From an uncultured Erysipelotrichaceae bacterium (GTDB taxonomy: Bacteria; Bacillota_I; Bacilli_A; RF39; UBA660): a stretch of 7,959 nt of DNA. Every line of letters starts with the position of its first letter. The first letter of the stretch is position 1. The DNA lies in the NCBI GenBank assembly GCA_902797105.1, contig CADBRL010000042.1, positions 1 through 7,959 on the forward strand. Direction: 5' to 3'. Made by a program: the position numbers and the translations under genes. The notes under the pieces are model-generated. The model did not search any database. It saw only the letters and a list, made by a program, of their open reading frames with translations, and was not told the origin of the DNA. This document shows positions 7,243-7,959 of this stretch, piece by piece.

Positions 7243-7274
7243 GCTTGTCTAGCGTGTCCGAGTGTTAGGCAAGC
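7243..7274 (+). other. RNA/DNA hairpin 14 nt after the stop of the variable gene
   Basis: Bases 7243-7255 pair with 7262-7274: thirteen consecutive pairs, nine Watson-Crick and four G-U, closing a 6-nt loop GTCCGA (7256-7261). The G-U pairs become A-C on the other strand, so it is best as a plus-strand RNA. No T-run follows (CGCGACAAAA), so it is not an intrinsic terminator. Hairpins just downstream of the VR are known to aid target recognition in the Bordetella phage DGR. The match here is by position and form only. Confidence 0.6.
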
Positions 7275-7315
7275 CGCGACAAAATTAAGCAGAGGCAAGA
7301 AGGAAGTAGTAAATT

Positions 7316-7384
7316 ATGGTAGAACAAAAGGATGCCACGTCTGCGGTTAGTGCAAGCAAGGCAGCGGCGCCGAGTTATCAATAA
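7316..7384 (+). CDS. Possible 22-residue Ala/Ser-rich small protein
   Basis: ATG at 7316 opens a 22-codon frame (MVEQKDATSAVSASKAAAPSYQ, starting M-V-E-Q-K-D) ending with TAA at 7382-7384. AAGGAAG (7300-7306) lies 9 nt upstream. An in-frame TAA at 7310-7312 rules out a longer N-terminus. Codons are GC-rich (GCC, ACG, GCG three times, CCG), unlike the next gene. It ends 14 nt before the ATG of the 148-residue protein and just before that gene's SD, so it could act as a leader ORF, a remnant of a longer gene, or be chance. I do not recognise the peptide. Confidence 0.25.
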   Translation: MVEQKDATSAVSASKAAAPSYQ

Positions 7385-7388
7385 AAAA

Positions 7389-7401
7389 AAGGAGGATTAT
7401 G
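7389..7401 (+). promoter_or_regulatory. Strong but closely spaced ribosome binding site
   Basis: AAGGAGG at 7389-7395 is an almost full anti-SD match, after a run of A. Only 3 nt separate it from ATG at 7399, shorter than the 5-9 nt seen for other genes here. No other start codon is nearby in frame. Confidence 0.65.
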
Positions 7402-7845
7402 AAAAATAAAATAATAATTGTTTTACTTGTAATTGGTGTAATTATAATATCTATGATACTTGGTATGAGTGCTGCTGGATATTTTACTAAACCTAAAGCT
7501 GTAGCTCAAGGTATTGTAGTATCTAAATCTAAAAATGAAAGTAAACTACTTACTAGTTATGATGATTATACTAAACTTATGGATGAATATGGTACTAATG
7601 AATTTACATTACTTACTAATAATAGTTTTGAAAATAATGATTATATTGTAGATTTTGTTAAATATAAAGATAGTCTAGAAATTAAGAATATTAATTTAGA
7701 AATAAATGATGATGGTGTTAAAATAATATATGATGTAAATAAAGAAATTAAAAATAGTAGTAAATATTTAATGTATTTTATACCTATACAAAAAGGTACT
7801 CTAAATGAAATAAAAATAACTAGTCAAGTTTTTAATGAAAAATAA
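7399..7845 (+). CDS. Single-pass membrane-anchored protein of unknown function
   Basis: 148 residues, not recognised. Residues 4-23 are a long run of Ile, Val and Leu after MKNK, a signal anchor or uncleaved signal; no lipobox Cys. The remaining ~120 residues are polar and probably extracytoplasmic. They include a helix-like part (SYDDYTKLMDEYGTN, 53-67) followed by alternating strands (YIVDFVKYKDSLEIKNINLEI, then VKIIYDV, KYLMYFIPI, LNEIKITSQ), a small beta-rich fold. The layout loosely recalls PrcB-like domains, but I would not assign it. Composition is extremely AT-rich (about 16% GC in 7621-7740), so it is resident host-type DNA, unlike the GC-rich block before it. It shares a transcription unit with the lectin-like gene, as both lie between one promoter and one terminator, so a partner or anchoring role is possible but unproven. 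Confidence 0.8.
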   Translation: MKNKIIIVLLVIGVIIISMILGMSAAGYFTKPKAVAQGIVVSKSKNESKLLTSYDDYTKLMDEYGTNEFTLLTNNSFENNDYIVDFVKYKDSLEIKNINLEINDDGVKIIYDVNKEIKNSSKYLMYFIPIQKGTLNEIKITSQVFNEK

Positions 7846-7893
7846 ATGTGAAACAAAATAGAAATTATTAGATAAAAATGTTTCACATTTTTT
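7844..7893 (+). terminator. Strong intrinsic terminator after the membrane protein gene
   Basis: Perfect 12-bp stem: AAATGTGAAACA (7844-7855) pairs with TGTTTCACATTT (7879-7890), with a 23-nt A-rich loop and six T at 7888-7893. The left arm overlaps the TAA stop. The opposite strand also runs into T-rich sequence (complement of GAAAAATAA), so it may work in both directions. Confidence 0.85.
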
Positions 7894-7900
7894 CTTTGTG

Positions 7901-7909
7901 TGATATAAT
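7901..7909 (+). promoter_or_regulatory. Extended -10 promoter of the gene at the right edge
   Basis: TGATATAAT matches the extended -10 form TGnTATAAT exactly, right after the terminator. The -35 position (about 7881-7886, TTTCAC) is poor and lies in the terminator stem, as expected when an extended -10 carries recognition. The start codon is 28 nt downstream. Confidence 0.6.
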
Positions 7910-7937
7910 TTAGATATACTAAAGGGATGTGTGATAT

Positions 7938-7959
7938 ATGTTTGGTAGAATATTATATA
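7938..7959 (+). CDS. Start of an unidentified gene, cut by the window end
   Basis: ATG at 7938 opens M-F-G-R-I-L-Y and runs off the window. AAAGGGA (7921-7927) is a usable SD 10 nt upstream, and a promoter precedes it. A GTG at 7931 in another frame meets a stop after five codons. Too short to identify. Confidence 0.5.

Larger units (their letters stand above)
7230..7384 (+). other. GC-rich intergenic block downstream of the candidate VR
   Basis: About 49% GC over 7230-7380 (74 of 151), between a 53% GC gene end and a following gene of about 16-20% GC. The composition changes sharply at about 7385, where the A-rich SD of the next gene begins. It holds a 13-pair hairpin (7243-7274) and a possible 22-codon ORF (7316-7384). 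It shows no clear copy of the candidate VR and no tRNA or known-ncRNA signature that I can see. It looks like one imported unit with the VR, not host spacer DNA. Confidence 0.55.

Noticed and set aside
6978..7298. 106-codon antisense open frame across the GC-rich end of the lectin-like gene
   Set aside because: Open only because the GC-rich block lacks stops on that strand. It has no recognisable domain and overlaps a well-supported gene on the other strand.
7230..7384. Possible DGR template repeat or tRNA in the GC-rich spacer
   Set aside because: By eye there is no extended match to 7054-7226, only short shared words such as agtgc, and it is not A-rich at matching places. No T-loop or cloverleaf could be drawn, so neither is supported.

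Overview
The window is very AT-rich outside one short block. It encodes Firmicutes-type bacterial genes with AGA as the main arginine codon, mostly A/T-ending codons and AGGAG-like ribosome binding sites. TGA is used as a stop (first gene, gatC), so this is not a Mycoplasma/Spiroplasma code-4 genome. Protein style and composition fit an uncultured, gut-type Bacilli lineage related to the Mollicutes (the kind often deposited as 'Mycoplasma sp. CAG' or RF39-like). This placement is inferred, not proven.

Region 1 (1-6028) is a tight translation operon: an unrecognised gene, open at the left edge; asnS (asparaginyl-tRNA synthetase); a P-loop kinase-like gene; then gatC, gatA and gatB (tRNA-dependent amidotransferase). 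Junctions are 4-nt ATGA overlaps, an 8-nt overlap or gaps of 8-13 nt, and the operon ends in an intrinsic terminator overlapping the end of gatB. Because AsnRS is present, GatCAB most likely makes Gln-tRNA(Gln).

Region 2 (about 6061-7893) is a separate unit with its own promoter and a strong terminator. It encodes a 372-residue membrane-anchored, probably surface-exposed protein, a short GC-rich gap, and a 148-residue single-pass membrane protein of unknown function. The first gene changes composition abruptly near 7050. Its last ~180 bases are about 53% GC, against about 33% just upstream and about 16-20% in the next gene. The coding strand is nearly free of adenine across 65 bases (4 A), where many codons end in C or T. 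The C-terminus reads like the variable part of a C-type-lectin-fold protein (W-T-I-S start, A-V-R-P-S-F core, G-S-G-S-A-N-D-P-I-V-I end). A 13-pair hairpin starts 14 nt after the stop. Together these suggest the variable region of a diversity-generating retroelement (DGR) target whose reverse transcriptase and template repeat lie outside the window. This is the most interesting signal here.

Region 3 (7894-7959) has an extended -10 promoter and the first codons of another gene that runs off the right edge.
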